Notes under the pieces: generated by a model
What the model was told of the DNA's origin: nothing
What the model saw: only the letters and a program-made list of their open reading frames with translations
The model's database searches: none
Shown here: positions 31,218 through 41,215 of the stretch, piece by piece
Layout of the letters: every line of letters begins with the position of its first letter
Position numbering within the stretch: position 1 is the stretch's first letter
NCBI GenBank assembly: GCA_026874595.1
Contig: CM049316.1
Location: 51,347,676-51,411,675, forward strand
Direction of reading: 5' to 3'
Source of the DNA: Sipunculus nudus
Lineage: Eukaryota > Annelida > Sipuncula > Golfingiida > Sipunculidae
Length of the DNA stretch: 64,000 bases
Translations under genes and position numbers: made by a program

Positions 31218-34200
31218 GTGACATGGCTGAAATTGCAAAACAGTTTCCGGATAAAAACGGAGGTTTTTCACGGGCGCAAAGCAAGCGAAATTTTATTCCG
31301 ATCTACTAGCTGGAATCCAAAGAACCCCACGCTGTACATTTTAGCTGTAGGTAACCATACCGTGGGGATTTTGAAGATAAAATCCCATTTAGAGACGAAG
31401 CGTGACATATGTTGGGCATGTTGCAAAGCCGTGAGAAATAAAGGTGCACACTTGTGCCAGGGCACGTGTAAACATTGCGGATACAGCCCGCCGTGCACTT
31501 TACCACGGGGTGACAATGTTCGTAGATGTGAGGAATGCGGGTGGTATGGATTTTTAGGGGAGGGGTGCTTTAAGAACCACTCTTTAAAACAACCCGGGCA
31601 CAAACATAAGATTTGCGAAAGGCGGCGGGTATGTCCAAAGTGCAGGGGTATAATAAAAAACGGAGAACATAAATGTCACATGTACACCTGCAAAATATGT
31701 TACGTACAAATAAAAAAAGGAGGCGACCACATTTGTTACATGCGTGCGCTCTCTGGTGAAAAGATAGCCCGGGCAAATTTTCGGCCGTACATTTTTTGGG
31801 ATACAGAATGCGTACAATCAGAACCTGAGGGCAAAAAAGGCCTGCGTACACACACAGTGAATGCTGTGGTGTGCCATTACGTGTGCGCAACTTGTTTGAA
31901 GAATGTGGAAATGGAGAAGGTACTCACCGCCAACTTAGGCTGCATTTGCACACAGCGGCGCTTTCATTCAGCAGAAGTATTTTTTGATTGGATTTTTGGT
32001 CCCGCTTTAAAGCTTGACCCGAAAAACAAACCTGTTTGTTTTGCACACAATTTCGGCGGTTACGATGGGGGTTTTTTACAACAATACCTTATTTCACGCG
32101 GGATGGCCGCCACATCACTGCTTACACGCGGACTGCGTATACTCAGTTTGACAGTGTGTGGGGTAGATTTTAAAGACAGTTTAAATCTGATCCCCATAGG
32201 CCTGGCAAAATTTTCTAAAGCGTTTGGGTTGAAAGAACTGAAGAAAGGATATTTCCCATATGAGTTTAACACCGCGGAAAATATTAATTACGTCGGGGAG
32301 ACACCACCCGTGCGGTTTTTTAAACAAGTAGGCGATCCCGAGTTTTTGGAGTGGCATTCGAACCAAGTGGACAGCGGGTACGTATGGAACCACCGTGAAG
32401 AATTGTTCCAGTATTGCAACAGTGATGTGGAACTTCTTAAACAAGGATGTTTAAAATTCCGTGAATCGTACATGAAAAAAGCAGGCTTTGATCTCTTTTT
32501 GCACGCGGTGACCCTACCTTCCGCTTGCATGAAAGACTACCGGTTAAATTATTTGTGTGAGAACCAGATTGCTATGATCCCACCGCAGATCACTCGCACA
32601 CACCTGTCAGTTATAGCCGACCTGTGGCTGGCGGAAAAGCAAACGGAAACAGATTTCCACATCCGCCGCGGCAGCGACACTTGGAACGGGAAAGAGTGTC
32701 GGGTCCAGTTAAAGAATGGAAAATACGTCTCCGTTGATGGGTATTGCCCCGAAACGTCCACCGTCTACGAATTTAACGGATGCGTGTGGCACGGTTGTGT
32801 CCTGTGCACGCAGCCCGATGGTACAGTTCCTAACACGGACATGCCCAACTACGTGGCCTACGCTAAACAGATAGATAAGCAAGAGGAGTTGAAAGCCGCA
32901 GGTTACCAAGTGGAGGTACTCTGGGAACACGAATATGGTGTCCGGAAAAGTCCTTTGATGAAAACACCGCAGTACCATGTACAACCACGTGAGGCTTTTT
33001 TCGGGGGAAGGACAAACGCAACTTGTTTATTCAGAGAAGTCAAAGATGGAGAGAGAATCGATTATTACGATGTCACTTCCATGTATCCATACGTCCAGAA
33101 AACCAAATGTTACCCTGTAGGTATACCGCAAGTGATTCAGAAGCCAACGGAAAAACAGTTGCTCAAAAGCCCTGGCGGGATTATCTGCGCCGCCTTTTTA
33201 CCTCCCCGACACCTATTCAACCCCGTTTTACCCTACCGGACATGCGGTAAGCTGATGTTCCCTTTGTGTGCGAAATGCGCCGAAACGCAAAACCAGTGGG
33301 AGCCGTGCACCCATACAGAAGCAGAACGCGTTTTGAGGGGGTGTTGGTGTACACCGGAAGCATTGAAAGCCTTGGAAAAAGGGTATGTGTTTTATGAAGG
33401 TTACGAACTTTGGGAATGGAAAACCTGGGAGAACATTTTCGCTTCTTATATCGAAAAATGGTACCAGTTGAAAACCCAAGCTTCCGGTTGGCCTACAGAT
33501 GACCTGGACGAGAGAGAAAAGTACGTGGTTGAATTGCAAGAAAAGCAAGGGGTTACCATAAACCCGGAAGAGGTGGCTCACAATCCTTCCATGCGTTTTG
33601 TGGCAAAACAGGCCTTGAACACCTTATGGGGAAAATTTGGGCAAAAAGACGGGCTAATGCAAAGAAAACAAGTGGACAGTTATGACGACCTGATATCCAT
33701 TTTACACGATGACACCAAAGAAGTGATGGAAATAGTGAATTTGGGGGACCATCTGCTGCAAATTGAATGGAAACCAAAGGAAACAGATTACGAGCTGGGG
33801 AAGACTAATAATCCTGTGATCGCAGCATTCACAACTTGTTACGGCCGGTTGGAATTATATAGAGTTTTGGACTTTTTAGATCAGAGGGTGTTGTATTTCG
33901 ACACTGATTCGGTCGTGTTTCATTCCAAACGGGAGGACCCCATGCCACCCACAGGGCACTTGTTGGGAGATCTGACTGACGAGATGGAAGGAGGTGTCAT
34001 CACACGGTTCGTCAGCGGAGGACCAAAAAATTATGGATACATTGGGAAAAGCCCAAAAGGTGAAACTGTGACCTGTCAAAAAGCCAGAGGTTTCCACGTG
34101 GGGAAGCGAGTGGCCTTTGATGATTTGAAATACATGGTGGAAGCTTTGTTGGAAAAACGTGAACAAAACGGTATAAATTTACCCGTAGATTTTTACGTGG

Positions 34201-34343
34201 TGAGGAGCAAGGAAGGGTTGGTGAAATCCACTTCTTTAGACAAGCTGTACACAGCGGTGTACGACAAACGCCGCTTTTGGCGTGAAGGTGATCCGTTAGA
34301 TAAGTTTACAACATTTCCTTTTGGATTTGAAATAAAGGCTTGA
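31218..34343 (+). CDS. polB: Protein-primed family-B DNA polymerase (copy 1, core frame intact)
   Basis: Replicates the element using a protein primer. Residues about 65-185 form Cys/His-rich zinc-finger-like clusters (CKHCGYSPPC, CEECGWYG, CPKCRG, CKICYVQ). The 3'-5' exonuclease motifs are FWDTEC (about 193), NFGGYD (about 277) and YCNSDV (about 399). Between exonuclease and polymerase lies the segment VDGYCPETSTVYEFNGCVWHGC-type (506-527), a restriction-endonuclease-like insertion typical of animal Polinton polymerases. Polymerase motifs: A YDVTSMYPY (about 618), B KQALNTLWGKFG (about 797), C YFDTDSVV (about 893). The frame opens at a GTG; no suitable ATG is near, supporting fusion to the preceding module. 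An AATAAA (34331-34336) overlaps the last codons. All catalytic residues are present. Confidence 0.9.
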   Translation: MTWLKLQNSFRIKTEVFHGRKASEILFRSTSWNPKNPTLYILAVGNHTVGILKIKSHLETKRDICWACCKAVRNKGAHLCQGTCKHCGYSPPCTLPRGDNVRRCEECGWYGFLGEGCFKNHSLKQPGHKHKICERRRVCPKCRGIIKNGEHKCHMYTCKICYVQIKKGGDHICYMRALSGEKIARANFRPYIFWDTECVQSEPEGKKGLRTHTVNAVVCHYVCATCLKNVEMEKVLTANLGCICTQRRFHSAEVFFDWIFGPALKLDPKNKPVCFAHNFGGYDGGFLQQYLISRGMAATSLLTRGLRILSLTVCGVDFKDSLNLIPIGLAKFSKAFGLKELKKGYFPYEFNTAENINYVGETPPVRFFKQVGDPEFLEWHSNQVDSGYVWNHREELFQYCNSDVELLKQGCLKFRESYMKKAGFDLFLHAVTLPSACMKDYRLNYLCENQIAMIPPQITRTHLSVIADLWLAEKQTETDFHIRRGSDTWNGKECRVQLKNGKYVSVDGYCPETSTVYEFNGCVWHGCVLCTQPDGTVPNTDMPNYVAYAKQIDKQEELKAAGYQVEVLWEHEYGVRKSPLMKTPQYHVQPREAFFGGRTNATCLFREVKDGERIDYYDVTSMYPYVQKTKCYPVGIPQVIQKPTEKQLLKSPGGIICAAFLPPRHLFNPVLPYRTCGKLMFPLCAKCAETQNQWEPCTHTEAERVLRGCWCTPEALKALEKGYVFYEGYELWEWKTWENIFASYIEKWYQLKTQASGWPTDDLDEREKYVVELQEKQGVTINPEEVAHNPSMRFVAKQALNTLWGKFGQKDGLMQRKQVDSYDDLISILHDDTKEVMEIVNLGDHLLQIEWKPKETDYELGKTNNPVIAAFTTCYGRLELYRVLDFLDQRVLYFDTDSVVFHSKREDPMPPTGHLLGDLTDEMEGGVITRFVSGGPKNYGYIGKSPKGETVTCQKARGFHVGKRVAFDDLKYMVEALLEKREQNGINLPVDFYVVRSKEGLVKSTSLDKLYTAVYDKRRFWREGDPLDKFTTFPFGFEIKA

Positions 34344-34395
34344 CGTTCATTGTGAAATTTTGTTGAGTTTTTTTACTGTGTTGTTGAGGAAGAGG

Positions 34396-34403
34396 TATAA
34401 AAG
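34396..34403 (+). promoter_or_regulatory. TATA box of ATPase/808-aa operon (copy 1)
   Basis: TATAAAAG, 45 nt before the ATPase ATG, in the 97-bp gap after polymerase. Conserved at 44394 and 54391. Confidence 0.7.
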
Positions 34404-34440
34404 TGCGTGCATGTGTGTATAGAAATGATTTTAAAAAATC

Positions 34441-35061
34441 ATGTGGTACAAATTCAAACACCCGTTCACCATGTTGGTGGCGGGCCCAACGTCTTCCGGT
34501 AAAACCTATTGGGTATCCCGTTTGTTAAATCACTTACACAAAATGACAGACCAAGTGCCTGAACGCGTGTTGTGGTGCTATGCCGAAATGCAACCTCTGT
34601 ACGAAGATTTGAAGGAGATGATGAAAGAGAAAATTTTCTTTCAAGAAGGGTTACCCCCCAGGGCTATAAAACCAAACACATTACTGATCGTGGATGATTT
34701 AATGCGTGAAAGCGGAGTAAAAACGGCAAAAATATTTGAGAAAGGCAGCCATCACCGGAACATATCGGTTATTTTTATTGTTCAAAATTTGTTTCATCAG
34801 AAAAAAGAACAGCGGGACATTTCACTGAACGCGCATTACATTGTGTTATTGAAAAATCCCAGAGATAGGTTACAGTTTAAATCATTAGCCCGTCAGGTGT
34901 TTCCCACTAAAGCACGTGAATTGCGGGAAGTTTACAACGACGCCACACGCGAACCACACGGGTACCTGTTGCTCGATTTCACACAGACGTGCCTTGACGA
35001 ATACCGGCTGAGGACTCATATTTTCCCGGGAGAGGAACACATTTATTACGGTTTGGGGTGA
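34441..35061 (+). CDS. A32/FtsK-HerA-like genome-packaging ATPase, 206 aa (copy 1)
   Basis: Expected to power DNA packaging into capsids. It has a Walker A motif GPTSSGKT (residues 15-22), a Walker B LLIVDD (81-86) and a sensor-like strand IFIVQN (about 111-116), with a length usual for Polinton packaging ATPases. Starts at ATG 34441, 38 nt after the TATA box. Its stop codon overlaps the ATG of the next gene (TGATG), suggesting coupled translation. The three copies differ only by one Ile/Met change in copy 3. Confidence 0.85.
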   Translation: MWYKFKHPFTMLVAGPTSSGKTYWVSRLLNHLHKMTDQVPERVLWCYAEMQPLYEDLKEMMKEKIFFQEGLPPRAIKPNTLLIVDDLMRESGVKTAKIFEKGSHHRNISVIFIVQNLFHQKKEQRDISLNAHYIVLLKNPRDRLQFKSLARQVFPTKARELREVYNDATREPHGYLLLDFTQTCLDEYRLRTHIFPGEEHIYYGLG

Positions 35062-37487
35062 TGGCGGTGTTTATGGCGGGATTAGCGGTTTATGCCGCTT
35101 TACAGATACTTTGCGACATGTTAGTTTCGGCAGTTATTTGGGGGGTAGAGGAACTGTACACGTTTATTCGCTGGAAAATTGCAGGGAGTCCCGGGAGGGG
35201 CGAGGGATCGTCTCAATTTCATGGCAATTACCGGGTATTTTGGCCTCCTACCGACTCGTACGTTTTCAGTTTGCACGATTTGTTTATGCGAAGACGTACG
35301 GGTCGTGAAGGTTTCATGACTGGGCAGTTAGAATTGGTACTTGGTGAGAAAAGGGGACATTACCACAGACGTTACGTGGAACGGTTCAGGAAGACCTTGG
35401 TGGGGCGCATGCAGACTGAAGATGGGCCTGGACGGGTGGTATCATTGAACGAGAAAGAAACGGATGAAGTGGTGCGTTGGTTCAATGAAGAGAATACGAT
35501 AGACCGTTGGATCATCATGAACACATATGTGATGGTGCTGTACCATTTCCCTTGGACTTTGTGGTATTCAGCTTGTATCAATTACCCATTAAAAGTGTAT
35601 TACGGCCAAAAATATTTAGAGAAATGGGGGGATAGGGACCCTCGGTGGCAAACTTTTTATGACCGGTACAACGTGAACGGGAAGGACTTTCAACAGTACC
35701 ACCATGTGCATCAAGGGGTGCGTTACATGTTGGTGGACGTACCGCTCCCTTTCCAAAGGTTAGCTGAAAATGGGCACGTTCCAGAAGGGCTACAAATACC
35801 GTGTTTGACACGGGACCCGACTTCAAGACCATTTTTCGTGGTGGGGAAAGAGGAATGGTGGCACCACAAGTTTGTAAACAAGGAGGAATGGGATATAAAA
35901 TTGAGGGAACAGTATTTGAATGAATTGACCGAGGATGAGATGATCCAGAAAGCTCCGTTCAATGGTGATCATAGGCTGCAAAATCATGGTATCCGCCCGG
36001 TGCCAGGGTTTGCACACAAAGGTGCACCGCTGCGTGTCGTTGAATATGGGTGGGAACACAGGAAAAAAGGTGTGTGGATCCCTGAACCCTACTGGGCCAA
36101 TCACAAATATTACCATCTAACTAAATATTTTTCAGACAAACGCAGGGCCTACAAGATAGTACAGGCCACCCGTTTGGCATTGCAGAGTATAATATTTGGG
36201 TTCTGGAAGCCCATTTGGTGGAAATTGAACGGTCCCACAGCGCCAGGATGGGAAAACTTAAACGAAGGCGAACCCTTTTGGGGTATATTTCCTCAACATT
36301 ACAAGACACCTTACGAGTTACCATTACCCCACCATTTCCACCCCCCGCATTTGAGGAACCGTTTGTTGAAATTGCGCGAAGAGTTTTATTTGGACGCGGA
36401 AATGATACATTTCAGTAAAGGACAGAAGACGCGGCAAAAACCCAAAACAGTTCAATATTATGAATTGTTGCAACCTTACCATGATATGGCATGGTTTTTG
36501 CTGGCTGGTGGGAAAGGGCCAAAACCAGAACGGCGCGGTGATATCCCCGTACCGGCTGCGGTGAAAACATTGCTTGAAATCATTTTAACGGATGAGACAG
36601 AGGAAATAGACACGCGGTATTCTCCGTGGTACGGTTATTTTCACCCCCACTTGGTGTATGATTATGCGATGAAGTACAAGAAAGTGAAAAAATCAGATTT
36701 GGTGATGAAACTGTTTTATGAAAGAGAAAAAGTACTTCCGGCTGACAAAGAGGTGTTGCTTTTTCATTTCAATTTGGGTGTGTATTCATGGCACTATTTA
36801 TCGGATATCACAGGGAAAATGCCAGAGCTGTACAAGTTTAGGGAAGACATGCAGCGTCAAATATGGTTGAATCAGAGTGCAATCAACGCAGCCAAATCAG
36901 CCTTGTTGCAGGTGGAGATGTATTTCAACAAATACTGTTTCGGGGATGATGCCAACCAGAATGATCCTTGGGCTCAGAAATACAAGAAAGTGAACGATTG
37001 GTTAGAAGAACTGTGGAAGTTCGAAAAGGAAGTGTATTGGTTTAATGGTTATCCAAAACCAGGATTTTGGCAAATGCCTGAAATACATGTGGAAAACCCA
37101 GGGTTGGAAGACTGGGAAAAAGAACACGATCGGGTAATAACGGAATTAAAAAAAGAACAGACAGCGGCAGATCGGTCAGACCATGGAAAAGCTGACAATA
37201 AAGAGATACCCATGAATGCAGGGGGCGGGGGAAGGTGGGACTGGTCGAACCTACGTAAAAATTTCACGGCCTACCACGAAAGTAAGCAACGTATAAAAAT
37301 GATGAAGTTAGTGGAACAAAAGCAATTTTTGGAAAACGTGATACGTGATTTTAAAGAAACACCAGAACGACGTGAAGCACGTGAAAAGTACAGGCAAAAA
37401 TTGTCTACTTGGTACAGTGTGGGAGCGAGCATACCAGCTGATGTGATGCCCAATTTAGAAGGCGCAGGGAGAACCGTGGGTGTATAA
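35061..37487 (+). CDS. Unknown 808-aa protein coupled to ATPase (copy 1)
   Basis: ATG at 35061 shares its A with the ATPase stop. Residues 1-38 are hydrophobic (VFMAGLAVYAALQILCDML) and may form a membrane helix. The rest is strikingly rich in Trp, Tyr, His and Pro (KEEWWHHKF, WKPIWWKLNGP, LPLPHHFHPPHL), then becomes charged and helical (LVEQKQFLENVIRDFKETPERREAREKYRQKL) with a Gly-rich patch (NAGGGGRWDW). I do not recognise a family. Because Pol, a putative DNA-binding protein and ATPase lie next to it, a terminal-protein-like or capsid role is possible; neither is shown. The stop TAA overlaps the TATA box of the next gene. Confidence 0.8.
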   Translation: MAVFMAGLAVYAALQILCDMLVSAVIWGVEELYTFIRWKIAGSPGRGEGSSQFHGNYRVFWPPTDSYVFSLHDLFMRRRTGREGFMTGQLELVLGEKRGHYHRRYVERFRKTLVGRMQTEDGPGRVVSLNEKETDEVVRWFNEENTIDRWIIMNTYVMVLYHFPWTLWYSACINYPLKVYYGQKYLEKWGDRDPRWQTFYDRYNVNGKDFQQYHHVHQGVRYMLVDVPLPFQRLAENGHVPEGLQIPCLTRDPTSRPFFVVGKEEWWHHKFVNKEEWDIKLREQYLNELTEDEMIQKAPFNGDHRLQNHGIRPVPGFAHKGAPLRVVEYGWEHRKKGVWIPEPYWANHKYYHLTKYFSDKRRAYKIVQATRLALQSIIFGFWKPIWWKLNGPTAPGWENLNEGEPFWGIFPQHYKTPYELPLPHHFHPPHLRNRLLKLREEFYLDAEMIHFSKGQKTRQKPKTVQYYELLQPYHDMAWFLLAGGKGPKPERRGDIPVPAAVKTLLEIILTDETEEIDTRYSPWYGYFHPHLVYDYAMKYKKVKKSDLVMKLFYEREKVLPADKEVLLFHFNLGVYSWHYLSDITGKMPELYKFREDMQRQIWLNQSAINAAKSALLQVEMYFNKYCFGDDANQNDPWAQKYKKVNDWLEELWKFEKEVYWFNGYPKPGFWQMPEIHVENPGLEDWEKEHDRVITELKKEQTAADRSDHGKADNKEIPMNAGGGGRWDWSNLRKNFTAYHESKQRIKMMKLVEQKQFLENVIRDFKETPERREAREKYRQKLSTWYSVGASIPADVMPNLEGAGRTVGV

Positions 37488-37490
37488 ATA
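37483..37490 (+). promoter_or_regulatory. TATA box overlapping the 808-aa gene stop (copy 1)
   Basis: TATAAATA; the preceding gene's TAA stop (37485-37487) is inside it. It lies 42-49 nt before the lysine-rich gene ATG. Same at 47478 and 57478. Confidence 0.7.
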
Positions 37491-37531
37491 GAAGGTGTGT
37501 CAACAAAAAAATCAACAGTGAAAGGAAAACC

Positions 37532-38289
37532 ATGCCAAAGTTTGCAGGTTTACGGAGGGTGGGTCAGGCTTCCCGCGCATTCAGTGGGAGAGGGCAAAGG
37601 GTCGCCCACACACCTTTGATAGGTGGGGCCAAACGGGGGGCCACGTATGGCCAAAAAATAGCCGGGTCATTAAGGAGGGGGCAAGGAAGCTACACGCGTT
37701 TAGCTGATCCTGGCCTCGGGAAAACATTTCGAGACAAGGCTAGAGCCTACGTCAAGAAAGTGGGATCATCAGTGAAAAAAGGTAGCCATAAAATAGGTTC
37801 GGTTTTAAAAAAGACAAAAGAGGTCGGTTATGCGGCCAGGAAAGAGGCTCTCCAAAAAGCAACAAACCAGATGAAAGAAGCACAAAAAACTATCCGCGGG
37901 CAGGCGACGGACAAGTTAAAGAGGGTTGGAAAGCCGGGATTCATCAAATAAAGCAGGGCGCGCAATCGTTGCGGGGAAAATTAATAAGCCTCGGAAAACG
38001 TGGAGCTTCAATGGCACGTGACCGGTTAAGATCGGCGTCAGACAAGTTGAAACAGTTGACCCGACAAACCACAATAAAGGGGCGTAATTCTTTGAGAGAT
38101 TTGGGTGCCAGGGGCTATTCTAAATTACCAGAGAATTTACGTAATAGAATAATGGGTAAAATGGACGCCAGGGGTACTCTGACCACGGCTAGGCGTCAGA
38201 GTCTTGAGCCCCATTATCCATCTTTTGACAGGCGTGTATTTCGGCAAACGAGCAAAATCTTATGGCGTGAAGTGGCGAGTGTGGCATGA
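37532..38289 (+). pseudogene. Lysine-rich core-like protein gene, frameshifted and truncated (copy 1)
   Basis: Corresponds to the first ~223 codons of the intact gene at 57527-58957. A frameshift near 37920 (TTAAAGAGGG where copies 2 and 3 have TTAAAGGGGGG) ends the frame at 37951 after 139 codons. The remaining sequence is open in another frame from 37969 to the stop at 38289, crossing the tandem junction at 38197 into antisense ORF A leader sequence. It is not expected to yield a working protein. Confidence 0.85.
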
Positions 38290-38761
38290 GCCGGGTAGAT
38301 ATAGCTGTGTGGGTTGTGACAAAACCATTGTAGGGCAGGGGTAGACAAGTGTTGTGCGGGACCATGATTCAAACACAAGCAACCAATCAGCTCACAGCAT
38401 TCAATCCTGCACACCCCTTACTGAATACAATGAGAACGGTCGTGTGTGAAATGAACTTTATTCCGGAAGACCAATGGGAAAATTATACTGCGCATGCGCA
38501 AACGGAAAATAACTGGAAAAACACCTTAATACAAAACTGCGCATGCGCAACCGGAAACAAACGGGAACATTACCTTAAACTAGTAAAATATATAATATTT
38601 TAACTTTTAAAAACACCTTATAAGCTGATCTGAACATTACAAATGTATTTTTACATGTTTTCCTTGATAAAACTTAGCAGTTTTAATGTTCCCTTCACCG
38701 CAATTCTGGTGGTAGTTATTAGGGCGATAGTGGTCAGTAGCCCACCCGCCACCGCTTTCAG
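38222..38761. promoter_or_regulatory. Control region with two NRF-1-like palindromes (copy 2)
   Basis: Same content as 28227-28766, with palindromes at about 38489-38500 and 38538-38549. ORF A is missing here beyond eight codons, so any minus-strand promoter would read antisense into the truncated lysine-rich gene. Confidence 0.55.
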
Positions 38762-40336
38762 TCATTCCTCATCACTGTGGTTGCACACCTTCTCATTATC
38801 CTTCTGTTTAATGTACAATCTTTTGCACGTTCCACAGGCGCCATTGTACTTGGACGGGAGCATAATGTTGACAGCTTGTTCGATTTCATGGTTCATGCCT
38901 GGAATAGAGATGGCTTTAATGAGTTCCACCATGTTGTTGAGGGTGAAGTATTTCTCTTGGTAGCGTACCACAATTCCTATGCTACCGTCAAATTTTGAGT
39001 GGGTGTACATGATCATTTGATAATCTGGATCGTAACACCAAGAGAAACGTTCACCGTTTTCACCTATCACATCCCACACTCTTACACACACATCTGCACT
39101 GGTGTCATTTCCCCGTTTTACAGCCATGAAACCAGAGCTATCGATGTAGGCGTTTTGGTTTGAGCGTTTGTTGTTGGCGGCTAGCGCCATCATTTCCAGT
39201 GCTCTAGGACACAACATTCCTTTGGCGACTATTTTGTCTAGACCGACTCCCTTCCACACATCTTCATTTACTTCTTTGACCACGCCATGTTCTGTCGGCC
39301 TTTCTTCTCTCCATTTTTGGGCCAGGAAGTAACGTGTTTTGGGGACAAGGAGGCCTGTCACATTTCCAGTTCCCAGGTCCAGTTTTATTTCGTCTTGACG
39401 GACCAGGATGAATTCATCCGTTACAAAGAGAGCCACTTCCATTCTGGCGTTCCAATAGGGATATTCCTGTGATCCTGTAAAATAACGGTAACCTCTTGTT
39501 CTCTTTTTTCTTTTGTCTGTGGTTACCATGACAGTTTCTGGAAATTTCTTCTGGTTCAGGAGGAGAAGGGTGTGGCACATGAGGTTCAAGCGGTACTGTG
39601 TGTTTGGAATCCTGAGGCCGTGGTTACAGGCGTTGTGGATCGGGTCTAGGTACTCTTCAAGCAGGTAAACAAATGGCGTTATTCGTGGTGGGTTCCAGGA
39701 TCCACGAGGTACATCTTTGGGTCTTTTCTTGGAATCTGCCACAATGTCATGACCTCTCTCATACAGTTTGTCGAGTGCATTGGACATTTTTCTTTTGTGT
39801 TCTTTGAACAAGACATCTTCCCACATGCCTGACATAAAATGGCCTTTGTCATAGTCGTCTTCATCGGAAGAGGAGGAGGACAAGGAGGTGGAGGAAGGAG
39901 TAGTAGTAGTAGTAGTACCTCCCACGTCTTCACAGGGGTAGTTTACAGGTTCGGCTTCTTTTTTGCACATTTCTTCAGTGACAGGAACTGTCTTTTTCAT
40001 GTAGCAGTTAAACAAGGTATCTAGTGGGCTTGGTGCCACTTGACTAGATTCCATCCACTGGGCCACTTTCTCCATGTCATATTTCCTTTGGGCTTCATGG
40101 ATGGTTATTTCTGTATCTTCTTCTTCTTCTTCTTCTGCTCCGTTGTCTACTTGCGTGTTCTGGTCTTTGTTTTCCTCAAATTTAACTGTGATTGGCTCCA
40201 TGTCATTACCGCACCTAGCAAAATCGTCTTCCAATAAGGTGGACTGGGGGTTGGGGGGTCTGTCGCACTGGTCGTCGGGATCAATGCTGGAGATGGAAAT
40301 GTGATCAGATTGTGTTTCGTTGCCGCTCTCTTCCAT
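38762..40336 (-). CDS. Minus-strand early protein, 524 aa (copy 2)
   Basis: Same as the copy 1 protein with one extra Glu in the EEEEEE run, Asn for Lys at YPYWNARMEV, and Lys for Gln at RYQEKYFTL. ATG at 40336, TATAAAAC on the minus strand at 40385-40392. The frame is intact. Confidence 0.75.
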   Translation of the reverse strand: MEESGNETQSDHISISSIDPDDQCDRPPNPQSTLLEDDFARCGNDMEPITVKFEENKDQNTQVDNGAEEEEEEDTEITIHEAQRKYDMEKVAQWMESSQVAPSPLDTLFNCYMKKTVPVTEEMCKKEAEPVNYPCEDVGGTTTTTTPSSTSLSSSSSDEDDYDKGHFMSGMWEDVLFKEHKRKMSNALDKLYERGHDIVADSKKRPKDVPRGSWNPPRITPFVYLLEEYLDPIHNACNHGLRIPNTQYRLNLMCHTLLLLNQKKFPETVMVTTDKRKKRTRGYRYFTGSQEYPYWNARMEVALFVTDEFILVRQDEIKLDLGTGNVTGLLVPKTRYFLAQKWREERPTEHGVVKEVNEDVWKGVGLDKIVAKGMLCPRALEMMALAANNKRSNQNAYIDSSGFMAVKRGNDTSADVCVRVWDVIGENGERFSWCYDPDYQMIMYTHSKFDGSIGIVVRYQEKYFTLNNMVELIKAISIPGMNHEIEQAVNIMLPSKYNGACGTCKRLYIKQKDNEKVCNHSDEE

Positions 40337-40531
40337 TTTGCTCTGTGCTCAAATGCGAAGTGAAGGGTAAAGCGTAGTTGCGGTGTTTTATAGAGTCAAA
40401 CCGGAAGCAAGGTGGGAAAACTCATTACGCATGCGCGGACCTCCCGGAAGCCACACGGAAAAACTGCACTGATCCCAGCTTATTTAAAGCCCCAGTGTTG
40501 CCCGCCCGCGGGTTTTTCCACGCAAGCAAGA
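40337..40531. promoter_or_regulatory. Divergent early promoter (copy 2)
   Basis: Minus TATAAAAC at 40385-40392 and plus TATTTAAA at about 40481-40488, with the same GCATGCGC and CCGGAAG sites as copy 1. Confidence 0.7.
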
Positions 40532-41209
40532 ATGACGTTCAACAGCGACACCGGGCCTTTTTCTGTGACACTCCAAAGGGAGAGTATGTTCAACAAGTTC
40601 AGGAAAAAGGGAATTTCTTTGAAAATTCAACCAGATTTACAAAAGTTGGACCAAATGAAACCATACAATGCTTTGTATGCCGTGTTCGAACCTTTGTTAG
40701 AAGAATGGAAAAAGGACAAGCCGGCAAACACCTACATGCAAGTCAACATGACATCGCCCGGATTGCAAAACAAAGCCTTCAACACCAAATGGTTGATTAA
40801 AGAGGACCTGACCTTAGAATACATTATGACACAAGTCGAGAAAACCCTCAACAGCAACGAGTCTTTCAAGTTAGACCAAGATTTTGAACTGGAGCTGAAA
40901 TCGGTAGAATTGCCACAAATTTCAGGTTCACCCAATTACTCTTTGGAAGAATTGATCAAAGCTAACCCACATACGTATGTAGACCCTGGCCACTTTAACA
41001 CCACATTTTTGACACAAGATTGTTTTATTGCTACCGTGGTATTTATGTGCTGGATGGAAGATAACACAAAGTTAAGAGGAATAAAAAGAAAAAGAGGGGA
41101 AAACGTTTCTTTGAGAAGGGAGAGACCACTTACTGGCAAAGAAATATCATTATGGGTAGAGGAAATTTCCCGTGTGAAAAAAAAGCTAAAGTTGCAACAA
41201 CCTTCGTAA
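40532..41209 (+). CDS. N-terminal module of PolB gene, 225 aa (copy 2)
   Basis: As in copy 1, with Glu for Lys and Lys for Asn in the LLEEWKKDKPAN segment. The A8 slippery-like run and the TAA at 41207-41209 are the same as in copy 1, so this interruption existed before the segment was copied. Confidence 0.65.
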   Translation: MTFNSDTGPFSVTLQRESMFNKFRKKGISLKIQPDLQKLDQMKPYNALYAVFEPLLEEWKKDKPANTYMQVNMTSPGLQNKAFNTKWLIKEDLTLEYIMTQVEKTLNSNESFKLDQDFELELKSVELPQISGSPNYSLEELIKANPHTYVDPGHFNTTFLTQDCFIATVVFMCWMEDNTKLRGIKRKRGENVSLRRERPLTGKEISLWVEEISRVKKKLKLQQPS

Positions 41210-41215
41210 CCGTGC

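Larger units (their letters stand above)
28202..38196. repeat. Tandem 10-kb segment, copy 1
   Basis: First of three direct copies. It runs from the CAGAG at 28202-28206 inside ORF A to the CAGAG junction at 38197-38201. Contains the minus 523-aa gene, polymerase, ATPase, 808-aa gene and the truncated lysine-rich gene. Length 9995 bases. Copy 1 is the only one whose polymerase core frame is unbroken. Confidence 0.95.
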
